Shown here one piece after another: positions 1-10,056 of a DNA stretch of 64,000 nt. The notes beneath the pieces were generated by a model that saw only the letters and a program-made list of their open reading frames with translations, had not been told where the DNA came from and ran no database searches. A program made the translations under genes and the position numbers. Where the stretch lies: assembly GCA_017555205.1 (NCBI GenBank), contig JAFZGW010000013.1, positions 310,001 to 374,000 of the forward strand, written 5' to 3'. Numbering within the stretch: position 1 is the stretch's first letter; each line of letters begins with the position of its first letter. The stretch is from Akkermansia sp. (lineage in GTDB: Bacteria > Verrucomicrobiota > Verrucomicrobiia > Verrucomicrobiales > Akkermansiaceae).

Positions 1-8
1 GGAGGAAC

Positions 9-1082
9 TTACTCGCCCAACACACTGGCCAGCATAGAAGCCACGCCTTGGAATGCAGCGGAAACCATGCTCTGGCCGGGGTCTTTAAGCGCCACCGGAG
101 CCCCCTCATCGCCGCAAGAGCGAGTCTCAATGTCGAGCGGAATGCGACCAAGCAAAGGCACGCCAAGCTTCTGAGCCTCGCGCTCACCGCCGCCCTCACC
201 AAAGATGTTGTAAATCAAGCCATCACTCGGGCATACGAAATAGCTCATATTCTCGATGATGCCGAGAATCGGAGTTTCCACACGCTGGAAAAGCCCCACA
301 GCCTTGCGGGCATCGATAAGAGCAACCTCCTGCGGAGTAGTCACCACTACAACACCGGACAAATCAACAGTCTGCACAATAGTCAGCTGAATATCACCGG
401 TGCCCGGAGGCATATCGAGAATAAGGAAATCCAAACCACCCCACTCAACATCGCGCAGGAACTGCTGCACATAGCGAGTTGCCAAGGGACCACGCACGGC
501 CACGGGAGAGGCCTCGTCCACCATCAAGCCCATGGAAAGCAATTTCACACCGTGAGCCTCCACCGGCAGGAACTGCTCTTTTTCAGAGCAACCGGGGCGC
601 TCCTTGGTGCCGAACATCAGCGCCATGGAGGGGCCGTAAATATCGAGGTCGAGCAAGCCGGTCTTATAGCCCAAGCGAGAAAGAGCAACGGCCAAATTGG
701 CAGAGACGGTACTCTTACCCACACCACCTTTACCGGAGGAAACCGCAATCACATGCTTCACACCGGGCACACTGGATTTCCAGTCAGCGGGGTCATCGTT
801 GGAAGCCACACGGTTACTCTTGGGCGCATGGTGCTCGATATTAACATCCAGCTTTTTCACCCCCGGCAGTTCCTTCACCGTAGCCATCACATTTTCGTAG
901 ATGAAACGGGGAACATCGGCGTTCTTACTCTCAATCAGCAGCTCAACAACCACGGCACCTTCGGGCGAGACGGTGATATCCTTCACCAAGCCGAAAGAGA
1001 CGATATCGCGGCTGAAACCGGGATACTTAACCGTAGTGAGAGCCGCACGTACAAGCGCGGGTGATAATTCAGGTTGAGTCAT
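9..1082 (-). CDS. mrp: Mrp/ApbC family iron-sulfur cluster carrier ATPase
   Basis: This 357-residue protein is a cytosolic P-loop ATPase that is thought to bind and hand over Fe-S clusters to apoproteins. The first ~85 residues form the MIP18/DUF59-like domain. The ParA-type domain follows, with the deviant Walker A GKGGVGKST near residue 116 and a DMPPGTGD motif that is diagnostic of Mrp. The CPSD stretch near residue 284 holds only one cysteine of the CxxC pair found in many Mrp proteins, so cluster binding may differ. The gene lies 21 nt downstream of the TerC gene on the same strand and has no promoter of its own in that gap, so the two are probably co-transcribed. Confidence 0.93.
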   Translation of the reverse strand: MTQPELSPALVRAALTTVKYPGFSRDIVSFGLVKDITVSPEGAVVVELLIESKNADVPRFIYENVMATVKELPGVKKLDVNIEHHAPKSNRVASNDDPADWKSSVPGVKHVIAVSSGKGGVGKSTVSANLAVALSRLGYKTGLLDLDIYGPSMALMFGTKERPGCSEKEQFLPVEAHGVKLLSMGLMVDEASPVAVRGPLATRYVQQFLRDVEWGGLDFLILDMPPGTGDIQLTIVQTVDLSGVVVVTTPQEVALIDARKAVGLFQRVETPILGIIENMSYFVCPSDGLIYNIFGEGGGEREAQKLGVPLLGRIPLDIETRSCGDEGAPVALKDPGQSMVSAAFQGVASMLASVLGE

Positions 1083-1103
1083 AATATTAACAATCCTTTG
1101 TTC

Positions 1104-1973
1104 TTAGCTCTGTTTTTTGAAGAGGGTCCAAGGGGTGATAATAGCGTGCACCGTTGCAGCAAAAGCTGTGCAAAGCCAGCGGAATACCACCACTGCGGGA
1201 TGGACGGCTTTGTACACGCTGCTGTATTTATCGTAGCATATACTCAGTGCTAAAATTGCAGCAATAATGCCAAACTTAGGCCCAACCGGCATGTGCCAGT
1301 GAATACCCCAAGCCGACTCAAGCACAAGAGACAGCGTCATTACAAAACCGACGAAGCCCACCAGTACGAATGCAACACTCGAAAGCACAGGGTAGTGCTT
1401 AATAATACCAATGCACCAACCGGCCACAACTCGCAACGCAGCAATGCCGATGAAAACACCCAAACACACGACCCACAGGTGGAGCTCCTCCGGTATACCC
1501 TTCGAACCGGCCACAACACCCACAGCAGCTACTACATTATCAAGAGAAAGCGACAAATCCATCAGTTCAATGCTGCACACTGTAGCCCAAAAACCTTTTC
1601 CGGCAAAACGCTTGGAATCCTCAGCCCCATTTTCAACCTGAACAGCTTTTTTATATTTCAGGTGGTCACAGGCCAAGTAAATGAGATACACCGCACCGAA
1701 CCACTTAACCCACATGTTGTGCATGAGCCAAGATACCAGAGCCAATGCAATACCACGGAAGACGTATGCTCCCACAAGCCCCCAGCGCAGAGCCTTTTTC
1801 TGCTGGTGCTCCGGCAGGTGCGATGCCATTGCGGCTATCCCCAATGCATTGTCAACAGACAACAAACCTTCAATCAACACCAAAATACCGACAATCATGC
1901 CGGCATCCAACAAAAAAGCGGACCAATCTTGTGAAATAACATCAAAGGCGGTCTGTAAACTAGCAATAGGCAT
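1104..1973 (-). CDS. TerC family integral membrane protein
   Basis: A 289-residue polytopic membrane protein of the TerC family, whose members are implicated in metal ion (manganese) export and tellurite resistance. Two copies of the family signature can be seen: an acidic-Ser-Val-Asp-Asn-Ala motif near residue 40 in the first helices, and ELMDLSLSLDN near residue 136. About eight hydrophobic helices are evident. The start at 1973 is fixed by a TTGCAT-N17-TAGGCT promoter ending 6 nt before the ATG. It leads an operon with mrp. The transported substrate cannot be read from the sequence. Confidence 0.88.
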   Translation of the reverse strand: MPIASLQTAFDVISQDWSAFLLDAGMIVGILVLIEGLLSVDNALGIAAMASHLPEHQQKKALRWGLVGAYVFRGIALALVSWLMHNMWVKWFGAVYLIYLACDHLKYKKAVQVENGAEDSKRFAGKGFWATVCSIELMDLSLSLDNVVAAVGVVAGSKGIPEELHLWVVCLGVFIGIAALRVVAGWCIGIIKHYPVLSSVAFVLVGFVGFVMTLSLVLESAWGIHWHMPVGPKFGIIAAILALSICYDKYSSVYKAVHPAVVVFRWLCTAFAATVHAIITPWTLFKKQS

Positions 1974-1979
1974 GCGCCG

Positions 1980-2008
1980 AGCCTATCACATTTCACCCTC
2001 AAATGCAA
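1980..2008 (-). promoter_or_regulatory. terC-mrp promoter
   Basis: TTGCAT (2003-2008) and TAGGCT (1980-1985) are separated by 17 nt. The -10 box ends 6 nt before the terC ATG, so the mRNA is predicted to be leaderless. Confidence 0.7.
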
Positions 2009-2045
2009 GCTAAACATCCGGAACAGACCGCCATTTTCCTTTATC

Positions 2046-2087
2046 TTGCAGAGTTTTCTTGCATATTCTATAATTTTTTTCTATAAT
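2046..2087 (+). promoter_or_regulatory. Two overlapping promoters of the UDP-xylose synthase gene
   Basis: P1 is TTGCAG (2046-2051)-N17-TATAAT (2069-2074). P2 is TTGCAT (2059-2064)-N17-TATAAT (2082-2087). They are offset by 13 nt. P1 would give a leader of about 17 nt and P2 a leader of about 4 nt before the ATG at 2098. The upstream in-frame ATG at 2086 lies inside the P2 -10 box. Confidence 0.72.
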
Positions 2088-2097
2088 GCGCCTCAGC

Positions 2098-3048
2098 ATG
2101 AAACACATACTCGTCACCGGTGGTACCGGATTCATTGGCACCAATCTCTGCCGTCGTCTCATCAACGAAGGTCACAGAGTCATCTGCTTGGATAACAATT
2201 ACACCGGCTCCCTCTCAAATGTAGAGGATTTACTGTCTCACCCCAATTTTACCTTTGTAGAGCACGATGTCATCGAACCATGGGACTGCGATGAACCTTT
2301 GGATCGTATTTACAATTTGGCTTGCCCGGCATCCCCGCCTTTTTATCAGGGCAATCGCTCTATTTTCACCACCAAAACCTGCGTACTCGGTGCGCTGAAT
2401 ATGCTTGATTTGGCCAAGCGCAAGGGAGCCCGCATTCTCCTGAGCTCCACCTCTGAGGTTTACGGTGAGCCGAAAGTCCATCCCCAGCCGGAGGATTACC
2501 GCGGCAACGTAAACCCCATCGGCATACGAGCCTGCTACGATGAAGGTAAGCGCTGCGCCGAATCGCTCTTCTTCGACCATCACCGCCACGAGGGTGTCGA
2601 CATCCGCGTCATTCGCATCTTCAACACATACGGTCCCTACATGAACCCGGATGACGGCCGAGTGGTCTCCAATTTCATCTGTCAGGCATTGCGAGGTGAG
2701 GATATCACCATCTACGGTGAGGGGCAGCAAACTCGTTCTTTCCAATATGTTGACGATTTGATTGAAGGCATGGTTCGTATGATGGAGAACGAAAAAGGCT
2801 TCATCGGCCCAGTCAATCTCGGCAACCCCGGCGAGTTCACCATTCGCCAGCTTGCAGATCAGGTGCTGGCCAAAATTCCGACAGAGAGCAAACTGGTGCA
2901 GCGCCCCCTGCCCGCCGATGATCCCACCCAGCGCAAACCCGACATCCGTCTGGCTCATGAGATGCTCGATTGGGCACCCACTATTTGCCTGAACGATGGT
3001 CTCGACATGACAATCGCCTACTTCCGCCGACAACTCAATATACAATAA
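2098..3048 (+). CDS. uxs: UDP-glucuronate decarboxylase (UDP-xylose synthase)
   Basis: This 316-residue extended short-chain dehydrogenase converts UDP-glucuronate to UDP-xylose with bound NAD. The nucleotide fold begins with GGTGFIG at residues 7-13. The catalytic Ser-Tyr-Lys elements are visible as STSEVYG and CYDEGKR (Tyr and Lys of YxxxK). The [14 protein letters not shown] and [21 protein letters not shown] blocks match the UXS family closely rather than generic epimerases. The start at 2098 is preferred over the ATG at 2086 because the latter falls inside a -10 box. It suggests that xylose or a derivative is used in surface polysaccharide. The ankyrin gene follows 47 nt downstream. Confidence 0.93.
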   Translation: MKHILVTGGTGFIGTNLCRRLINEGHRVICLDNNYTGSLSNVEDLLSHPNFTFVEHDVIEPWDCDEPLDRIYNLACPASPPFYQGNRSIFTTKTCVLGALNMLDLAKRKGARILLSSTSEVYGEPKVHPQPEDYRGNVNPIGIRACYDEGKRCAESLFFDHHRHEGVDIRVIRIFNTYGPYMNPDDGRVVSNFICQALRGEDITIYGEGQQTRSFQYVDDLIEGMVRMMENEKGFIGPVNLGNPGEFTIRQLADQVLAKIPTESKLVQRPLPADDPTQRKPDIRLAHEMLDWAPTICLNDGLDMTIAYFRRQLNIQ

Positions 3049-3095
3049 ATCCGCCCCCGCTAATCCGGATAGCTATCAGCCAACTAAGCACAGGC

Positions 3096-3722
3096 ATGGA
3101 CAACGAAGCATTCCAAACAGGTACTCCGCTTTTTCGAGCCATTACTACAGGGCATACAGATGCAGTAGCCAAACTGTTGGCTACTGGTGCCGACCCAAAC
3201 GAATGCTACGGTGAAGATGATGAACCGGCGTTGCTGGTGGCCGCGATTGAAGGCCGCGCCGATATCTGTGCGCAGCTGATAGCTGCCGGGGCGGATGTAA
3301 ATGCGACTGACAGCCGAGGCTACTCACCATTACTGGGAGCCGTATGTGCTGACAATCTACCTATCGTGCAGGCACTCTTAGCGGCTGGCGCACGAGTAAA
3401 CCACCGGTGTGCACAGAGCGGAGCTACGGCTCTGCACGATGCAGCGACCGGCAACCATTTGGCCATTGCGCGAGAGCTGATTTCCGCAGGGGCAGATGTA
3501 AATGCCCCTGAAAATAATGAAGGAAACACCGTGCTGATGAGTGCAGTTCAGGCTCTTGCACCGGAGCTCGTCGAGCTGCTTCTTCAGCACGGTGCCGCTC
3601 CAAACACTCGCAGCAGCAAAGGAGATACGGCACTGGAGCTCATACGCAATGAGTTGCTCTATCTCTGGGAACCGCTAAAATGCGCACGCGCGCGCCGTAT
3701 TGAATCCCTGCTGACTACCTGA
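3096..3722 (+). CDS. Ankyrin repeat protein
   Basis: A protein of 208 residues made almost entirely of ankyrin repeats. Five or so units of about 33 residues can be picked out by the recurring pattern of Ala/Gly-Ala-Asp-Val-Asn/Asp-Pro at the loop, for example TGADPNE, AGADVNATD, AGARVNHR, AGADVNAPE and HGAAPNTR. No signal peptide or membrane segment is present, so it is probably a cytoplasmic protein-binding scaffold. The ATG at 3096 is chosen because the longer reading frame upstream overlaps the end of the uxs gene. It may be co-transcribed with uxs. The partner is unknown. Confidence 0.82.
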   Translation: MDNEAFQTGTPLFRAITTGHTDAVAKLLATGADPNECYGEDDEPALLVAAIEGRADICAQLIAAGADVNATDSRGYSPLLGAVCADNLPIVQALLAAGARVNHRCAQSGATALHDAATGNHLAIARELISAGADVNAPENNEGNTVLMSAVQALAPELVELLLQHGAAPNTRSSKGDTALELIRNELLYLWEPLKCARARRIESLLTT

Positions 3723-3750
3723 GCCTCCGGTCAATCGCCACAGCACCGGC

Positions 3751-4500
3751 TCAGATAAATATCTCGGGCAGTTTCGGTTCGCTTGCGACCATATTCAAAC
3801 GCTGGGTCATGCCCTCCAACATGGGCGGAGGCAGCAAACGAGAACGGCGGAAACACACTGCCACACAACGCATGCAGAGTATACACTTGCTTGCATCCGT
3901 CGTATGCGGAGCCGAAGCCGGTATGGCCCCTACCGGACAGAGTCGGGCGCAACGCCCACAGCCTCGGCAGCTCTCCAAGGTAAGCGGGGTAACGGGCATC
4001 TGCGGGCGCTCGCGATACGGCATATTGCCGGGCACGCAGACGGTACTCATTTCGCCCGTGGCCAACTTATCCGCCACAGCACGCCCGAACTGAGCAGCCT
4101 GCTCACAGTCAGCGGCATGCGGACGCCCGGCTGCAATCGTACGCACGATAGAGTGCTCCGCTATGAACGCAGCGGCGGCTACCACCTTGAAACCATTTGC
4201 CGTCAACTCCGTATGGAGCTCCAGCAGAGCATCCTCATACGCACGATTACCGTAAACAACAACTGCTATAGCCGGACCGCCATTCCCTTTCAGGGCTCGC
4301 AAACGCTCCAGAGCAATCTCGGGCACACGTCCACCATACACCGGAACAACTGCAAGCAACGGCACCTGCACCGACTCTGTAGCAATCGGGGCACACAAAT
4401 CGACCTTGCGCACAGCCATTCCCTGAGTAATGGCTGCGGCGATTTTCTCACATCCTCCTGTAGGACTGAAAACGGCAGATATCCACTGACTAGCATTCAT
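3751..4500 (-). CDS. EFR1-type flavodoxin-ferredoxin protein
   Basis: A protein of 249 residues with a flavodoxin-like N-terminal half (FSPTGGCEKIA near residue 11, a possible FMN phosphate loop, and a VYGGRVPE segment) and a C-terminal pair of 4Fe-4S motifs. The first is CRGCGRCARLCP and the second CILCMRCVAVC, which lacks the usual proline after the last cysteine. This arrangement matches the EFR1 family of electron-transfer proteins. The reaction served is unknown. It sits 39 nt downstream of uvrA but has its own promoter, which fixes the start at 4500. It is convergent with the ankyrin gene. Confidence 0.85.
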   Translation of the reverse strand: MNASQWISAVFSPTGGCEKIAAAITQGMAVRKVDLCAPIATESVQVPLLAVVPVYGGRVPEIALERLRALKGNGGPAIAVVVYGNRAYEDALLELHTELTANGFKVVAAAAFIAEHSIVRTIAAGRPHAADCEQAAQFGRAVADKLATGEMSTVCVPGNMPYRERPQMPVTPLTLESCRGCGRCARLCPVGAIPASAPHTTDASKCILCMRCVAVCFRRSRLLPPPMLEGMTQRLNMVASEPKLPEIFI

Positions 4501-4507
4501 GAGTATA

Positions 4508-4536
4508 AGTCTAGCTATTAGAGGGCACTAATTCAA
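4508..4536 (-). promoter_or_regulatory. Promoter of the EFR1-type gene
   Basis: TTGAAT (4531-4536)-N17-TAGACT (4508-4513), with the -10 box ending 7 nt before the ATG at 4500. A leaderless transcript is predicted. Confidence 0.68.
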
Positions 4537-4539
4537 GCA

Positions 4540-7500
4540 CTATTTTTCGAGTTCTGCACGAATGAAGGGAGCTGTAATGCTCTGCTTGCTACGAGCAACC
4601 TGCTTGACCGTCCCCTGCGCCACAATAGTTCCGCCATCAGCCCCGGCCCCGGGACCTACATCGATAACGTAATCAGCCTCGCAGATTAGCTCAAGGTTAT
4701 GCTCTATCACCACAACAGTATTACCCATCTCTACCAAGCGCCTTAATACACTGACCAGCAAGCGGACATCGTGCGGGTGCAGGCCGATGGTGGGCTCTTC
4801 GATAAGGTAGAGGTCCTGCGGCAATGCGCGCCCCCGACGTATGGCCGACAGCGCAGCACGGCGACCTTTAATCAGTTCCGCCACCAGCTTAATACGCTGA
4901 GCCTCACCGCCGGAGAGGGTATTACTGGCTTGGCCGAGAGTGAGATACCCCAAGCCGGTTTCACAAAGCAACTTCAGCGGGTCAGCCAGTCGGGGCTGAC
5001 CTGCAAAAAACTCTGCCGCCGTCTCCATATTCATATCGAGGACCTCAGCTATCGTCTTCCCCTTGTATCGCACTTGCAGCGTGCGCGAATTGTATCGGGC
5101 ACCACGGCAGGTTTCACAAGGCACGCTGCACGGGGGCAGAAAATCCATCTCCTGCCGCTGATAGCCGCTACCCTTGCAGCTCTCGCAGTGACCGGCAGCC
5201 GTATTGAAAGAAAACCGCCCGGCATCAAAGCCTAATCGGCGTGCATCCGCACTCTGAGCAAACAACTTGCGAATTTCATCGAATATACCTATATAGGTAG
5301 CGGGAGTCGAGCGTGGTGTCTTGCCCAAGGGGGATTGATCTACCCTGTAGAGAGCGCGCACGGTATCAAGCCCGGACGATTTTTTCCAGCAAGCGCGCAA
5401 TTCCGGGCTGATTTTGCCGCCCAACGCGAGCTCCACCGCCGGGGCAAGAGTTCCCGTGATAAGCGAGGTCTTGCCGGCACCCGAGGAGCCGGTAACGACC
5501 GTAAACCTCGAGCGAGGTATACGCAGGGTAACATTTTTCAGGTTATGTAAGCAACATCCCGTCAGCTCCAGCCATTCAACATCCTTCATCGGCAACCACT
5601 TTCCGCAGTACGGGTGCTGTAAACGCTCTGCCAGAGCCCGACCGGTGACCGATTGACTATTGGCAGCCACTTCGTCAAACGTTCCCTGAGCCACAATCTC
5701 GCCGCCATGCACACCGGCACCCGGGCCGAGGTCAATAATATGATCGGCACAGCGCATAGTATCCGTATCATGCTCCACAACAAGCAGGGTATTTCCGCGA
5801 TTTTTAAGCTCCGCTAAAGTTGAAAGCAAGCGTTCATTATCGCGCGGGTGCAGACCAATGGTCGGTTCATCGAGTACATAAAGTACACCTCGCAACTCAG
5901 ACCCCAGCTGAGCGGCCAAACGTATGCGCTGAGTTTCACCGCCGGATAATGTTGTAGCTGAGCGATCCATCGATAAATATCCCAAGCCCACGCGCTGTAA
6001 GAATCGCAATCGGGGAGCAATCTCTGCGAGAATATTACGGGCAATCTCACCCTCGCGCCCATCAAAATGCCAACTGTTCACCAGTTCCAAAGCGCTGACG
6101 GCATCCAAACAGCCCACCTCAGCGATATTCTTGCCGAATAGTGTAACCCCAAGAGCAAACTCATTGAGTCGCGAGCCATTGCATGCAGGGCATGGGCGGC
6201 TCTCGCCATCCCTTGCGGCTGCGCGTTCGACCTCGCGGTCATAGCGTAATTCACGCTCCAACTCGCTGAGCTTTTCATCATCGCGCCGATTCCCGGCAAC
6301 TGAGGCCACTCTACCATGACCGGCACACACGGGGCACCACCCACGAGGTGAATTGAAGGAGAAGGAGGAAGGCTCCGGCTCAGCATAACTCTCGCCACAC
6401 TGAGGGCAAGTCAGGCGAGTGCCAAGCAGTTGGCTTTTACTTCCCTGCCGCAGGCGCAAAAAACCATCGCCCATTTCAAGCGCGCGCCCCACGCACTCAT
6501 GCAAGGCTGCAAAATCGCAATCCCGGCCATTCATCGTGATGTGATTTCCCTGCACACAGACCTCAGCCAGCACAATGTCCACATCGTGATTCGAGTAACG
6601 ATCCAAGGGGCTGAACTCTTCCGTTCGGCAAAGTACGCCGTCTGCTATCATGAAGGGATACTTCTTCTTTGCCGCCCAGCGAGCCAAATCGGCATAGTGC
6701 CCCTTGCGATTGCGAACCACCGGAGCCGCTATCATGAGAGATGACGGGCGTTTGTCTATTTCGGCCATTACGAGAGCCCGAATTTCATCCGGCAGACGAC
6801 GCCCCACCGGCACCTTGCAGCGGGGACAATGAGGTTGACCTAATTTGGCATAGAGCAATCGCAGGAACTGCCAGATTTCAGTCACGGTACCCACGGTGGA
6901 TTTGCTGCCGCCGCGCGAGCGGTTCTGCTCAATTGCCACAGTGGGCGGCAGACCGGTCAGGCGGTCTATATCCGGCGTTTCCATCTGCTCCGTAAACTGG
7001 CGGGCGTAGGGGCTCATGACATCCATAAACCGCTTTTGCCCCTCCGCGAATATAATATCGAACGCCAATGTGCTCTTACCGCTTCCGGATAAACCAGTTA
7101 CTACCGTCATCTCATTGCGGGGAATATCCACGTCAATATTTTTCAGCTGGTGATGCCGGGCACCGCGCAAGGCTATTACCCCTTGAGGAACACTGACATC
7201 GGCCCCCGCCGCGGGTGGTGCAGTTGTCACCTCACCCTCTCCGTGCAAGAGCTGAGACAAGAATCCCCCGGTGTAGCCCGACTTACTTGCGGCGACCTGC
7301 TCAGGTGTACCCTGCACCACAATTTTACCGCCGCCGGTACCGCCCTCCGGCCCTAAGTCAATGATATGGTCAGCACATTTAATGAGCTCAAGGTTGTGCT
7401 CTATCACCAGCAATGTGTGCCCCTGCTCCACTAGGCGATTAAACACGCCCAGCAGCACCTCCAAATCACTGAAATGCAACCCTGTGCCGGGTTCGTCCAA

Positions 7501-10056
7501 TATCAGCAAATGCCCCTTCTCCGATTGTTCTCCCGTAAGGGCATCCACCAAAATATGTGCCAGCTTTAAGCGCTGATTTTCACCACCGGAGAGCGTATTG
7601 AGGGGCTGCCCCAGCCCTAAATGCCCCAAACCGACATCCACCAACACCTGCAAGCGCTCTGCAATGCGGCGAGCGCGGGCATTCTTTTCTCGCGCAAATA
7701 AGCGCTGTGCGCTGCATATATCAAGAGCCAGCATCTCTGCCATATTATACCCCAACAGGGTGATAGTGAGAGCGCGGTCAGTATAACGCGACCCCCGGCA
7801 CAAGGCGCAGGGGACGAATATGTCTGAGAGGAACTGCATTTCGACCTTCTCCTGTCCCAACCCGGAACAGCGTGGACAGCGCCCCTCACCACTATTGAAC
7901 GAAAAATACCCGGGTTTAAGACCTCGTGCCTGTGCCGCAGGTTCAGCAACAAAGAGTGCGCGAATGTCCTCAAATACGCCGATATACACTGCCGGGGTAG
8001 AGCGAGGTGTGCGCACAATCGGACTTTGGTCCACCAGCAACACATCGTGCACCTTATCAAGCCCGCTAATGGAGCGCACGCTCATTTCATCTTCATCATC
8101 AAGAGCCTCGGAATGCACAGAACCGTAAAGCACCTGACATGCCAACGAGCTCTTACCACTACCACTCACGCCGGTCAGGCAGGTATACACCCCCAGCGGT
8201 ATTTCCACATCAAAATTGTGCAGATTATGGCACTCAGCCCCGCAGATGCTGATGGACGGCTTCCACCTGCGGCGGCGGCGCGGCACAGCAATACAACGGG
8301 AACCACTGAGATATTGACCGGTAAGGGAGTTCACAACAGCCCCGATTCCGCCGGGCGCTCCAGCATAAACCAATTCACCGCCGGCGGCACCACTGGCCGG
8401 CCCCATATCAACCAAATAATCAGCCGCTCGCATCACCGCCTCCTCATGCTCAACCACAACCAGCGTATTACCACGCTGCGCGAGACGCCGCATGGCTGCA
8501 ATCAGCCGGGCTGTATCGCGGGAGTGCAGGCCCACCGTCGGTTCATCGAGCACAAACAGGGTTTCCGTCAAGGCTGCGCCCAAACAAGCCGTCAGGCTCA
8601 CTCGCTCAATTTCACCGCCGGAGAGCGAACGAGTTAAACGACTGGCAGCCATGTATCCCAACCCCACTTCGCACAGGTAAACAACACGACTGCGCAGTTC
8701 TCGCACCGCCTGAGTCAACGAACGGTCGTCACCCGTAGCCGGCAGTACATGAGCATCCAACCACTGCAGAAACTCCGTCATGGGCAAAGCCATAACCTGC
8801 GGCACAGTCAATCCGCCAATGGTAAATGCCAAAGCCTCGGCACGTAAACGCCCGCCGTGGCACTCAGGGCACACGCTGTACACACGGTAAAAGCCCAAAA
8901 ATACCCGTACAGACATCTTGTGCGAGTGCTTCTCCATGTCGTCAAAAATCCCCTTGTAACCATACCACAGTTTATGGTCAGCCGCCGTATAGGGGTCAAT
9001 ATCGCCGCAATTACCGTAAAAAACCCAGTCTTTTTCCTTTTGAGAGAGTTCATTCCAAGGCACATTCATGCGCACGGCCCGATGCCGCTTGTTAGCCTGC
9101 ACAAAATCGCCATAGCAAAGCGAGAGTGTTTGCGAACTGAGCATTTTGAGCGCACCTTCGGCTATACTCTTATCCGGAATAATACCTCGATTATAATCAT
9201 AGGTTATGGCACGCCCGTAGCCTTTGCAGGCCGGGCAAGCGCCCAATGGTGAATTTCCGCTGAAAAGACCGGGTCTGGGTTCAACCAAGGGGTACCAATC
9301 ACTACGGAACTCCCGCAGGTCGCCCCACCCTGCATCAGTGCGCAGAACCGTATACATGACATCCTGCCCCAGCCGAAGAGCTGTTTCTGCGGCCTCGGTT
9401 AAGCGCAGGCTGGTTTCGGAGCGCAGTTTGATGCGGTCCTGCACCACATACCATCGCTCCATACCCAGCTGTGATTCTGTAGCCTCATCTAACCGCAGCA
9501 CCTCGCCACACGCATACACCCTCAAGTAACCTTGCCCCTGCAGTGCCTGTACCATTTCATCAAAAGAACCCACCGGTCGCAGGGCAAAACACACCAATAC
9601 TTCACCACCGCCACTCTCCGATAACAGCTGCGCCGCCACCCCCTGCGGTGTAGCCGGGCGCACCACCCGCCCCTCAGAGTCACGCCCCTCGCTCAAGCGT
9701 GAAAAAATAAGCTTCAGGTACTCGTTGATACCAGTCATAGTACCAACGGTCGAACGCGAATTCTTTACCGAATTGCGCTGCCCGAGCGCTATCGCCGGCG
9801 GCACATTTTCCACCGCCTCTACATTCGGTCGATCCATACGCTCCATGAACTGGCGCACATAGGGCGAAAACGTCTCCACATAGCGCCTCTGCCCCTCCGC
9901 ATACAGCGTACTCATCGCCAGAGAACTCTTTCCGCTACCGCTCGGCCCTGTCACCACCGTCATTCCTCCCAAAGGGATATCAACATCTACCCCCTTCAGA
10001 TTATGTTCCTTAGCTCCGCGTATGCGAATATTTCCCTCCGCGCTCTCATGTGTCAT
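4540..10056 (-). CDS. uvrA: Tandem-duplicated UvrA, excinuclease ABC subunit A
   Basis: This 1838-residue protein is two complete UvrA units in one chain, giving four ABC modules. Walker A loops occur near residues 37, 628, 986 and 1521 (GPSGSGKSS, GVSGSGKSS, GLSGSGKST, GSSGAGKTS). The four signatures are LSGGEIERV, LSGGENQRL, LSGGETQRI and LSGGEAQRI. CxxC pairs of the zinc modules are present in both halves. The first half looks more diverged: its first signature has Glu in place of Gln, and it lacks the CPRC pair that follows the first Q-loop region in the second half. UvrA recognises damaged DNA and loads UvrB. Chlamydial UvrA is known to have the same doubled form. The start is near a possible TTTATC-N17-TAATAT promoter 6 nt upstream. 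Confidence 0.95.
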   Translation of the reverse strand: MTHESAEGNIRIRGAKEHNLKGVDVDIPLGGMTVVTGPSGSGKSSLAMSTLYAEGQRRYVETFSPYVRQFMERMDRPNVEAVENVPPAIALGQRNSVKNSRSTVGTMTGINEYLKLIFSRLSEGRDSEGRVVRPATPQGVAAQLLSESGGGEVLVCFALRPVGSFDEMVQALQGQGYLRVYACGEVLRLDEATESQLGMERWYVVQDRIKLRSETSLRLTEAAETALRLGQDVMYTVLRTDAGWGDLREFRSDWYPLVEPRPGLFSGNSPLGACPACKGYGRAITYDYNRGIIPDKSIAEGALKMLSSQTLSLCYGDFVQANKRHRAVRMNVPWNELSQKEKDWVFYGNCGDIDPYTAADHKLWYGYKGIFDDMEKHSHKMSVRVFLGFYRVYSVCPECHGGRLRAEALAFTIGGLTVPQVMALPMTEFLQWLDAHVLPATGDDRSLTQAVRELRSRVVYLCEVGLGYMAASRLTRSLSGGEIERVSLTACLGAALTETLFVLDEPTVGLHSRDTARLIAAMRRLAQRGNTLVVVEHEEAVMRAADYLVDMGPASGAAGGELVYAGAPGGIGAVVNSLTGQYLSGSRCIAVPRRRRRWKPSISICGAECHNLHNFDVEIPLGVYTCLTGVSGSGKSSLACQVLYGSVHSEALDDEDEMSVRSISGLDKVHDVLLVDQSPIVRTPRSTPAVYIGVFEDIRALFVAEPAAQARGLKPGYFSFNSGEGRCPRCSGLGQEKVEMQFLSDIFVPCALCRGSRYTDRALTITLLGYNMAEMLALDICSAQRLFAREKNARARRIAERLQVLVDVGLGHLGLGQPLNTLSGGENQRLKLAHILVDALTGEQSEKGHLLILDEPGTGLHFSDLEVLLGVFNRLVEQGHTLLVIEHNLELIKCADHIIDLGPEGGTGGGKIVVQGTPEQVAASKSGYTGGFLSQLLHGEGEVTTAPPAAGADVSVPQGVIALRGARHHQLKNIDVDIPRNEMTVVTGLSGSGKSTLAFDIIFAEGQKRFMDVMSPYARQFTEQMETPDIDRLTGLPPTVAIEQNRSRGGSKSTVGTVTEIWQFLRLLYAKLGQPHCPRCKVPVGRRLPDEIRALVMAEIDKRPSSLMIAAPVVRNRKGHYADLARWAAKKKYPFMIADGVLCRTEEFSPLDRYSNHDVDIVLAEVCVQGNHITMNGRDCDFAALHECVGRALEMGDGFLRLRQGSKSQLLGTRLTCPQCGESYAEPEPSSFSFNSPRGWCPVCAGHGRVASVAGNRRDDEKLSELERELRYDREVERAAARDGESRPCPACNGSRLNEFALGVTLFGKNIAEVGCLDAVSALELVNSWHFDGREGEIARNILAEIAPRLRFLQRVGLGYLSMDRSATTLSGGETQRIRLAAQLGSELRGVLYVLDEPTIGLHPRDNERLLSTLAELKNRGNTLLVVEHDTDTMRCADHIIDLGPGAGVHGGEIVAQGTFDEVAANSQSVTGRALAERLQHPYCGKWLPMKDVEWLELTGCCLHNLKNVTLRIPRSRFTVVTGSSGAGKTSLITGTLAPAVELALGGKISPELRACWKKSSGLDTVRALYRVDQSPLGKTPRSTPATYIGIFDEIRKLFAQSADARRLGFDAGRFSFNTAAGHCESCKGSGYQRQEMDFLPPCSVPCETCRGARYNSRTLQVRYKGKTIAEVLDMNMETAAEFFAGQPRLADPLKLLCETGLGYLTLGQASNTLSGGEAQRIKLVAELIKGRRAALSAIRRGRALPQDLYLIEEPTIGLHPHDVRLLVSVLRRLVEMGNTVVVIEHNLELICEADYVIDVGPGAGADGGTIVAQGTVKQVARSKQSITAPFIRAELEK

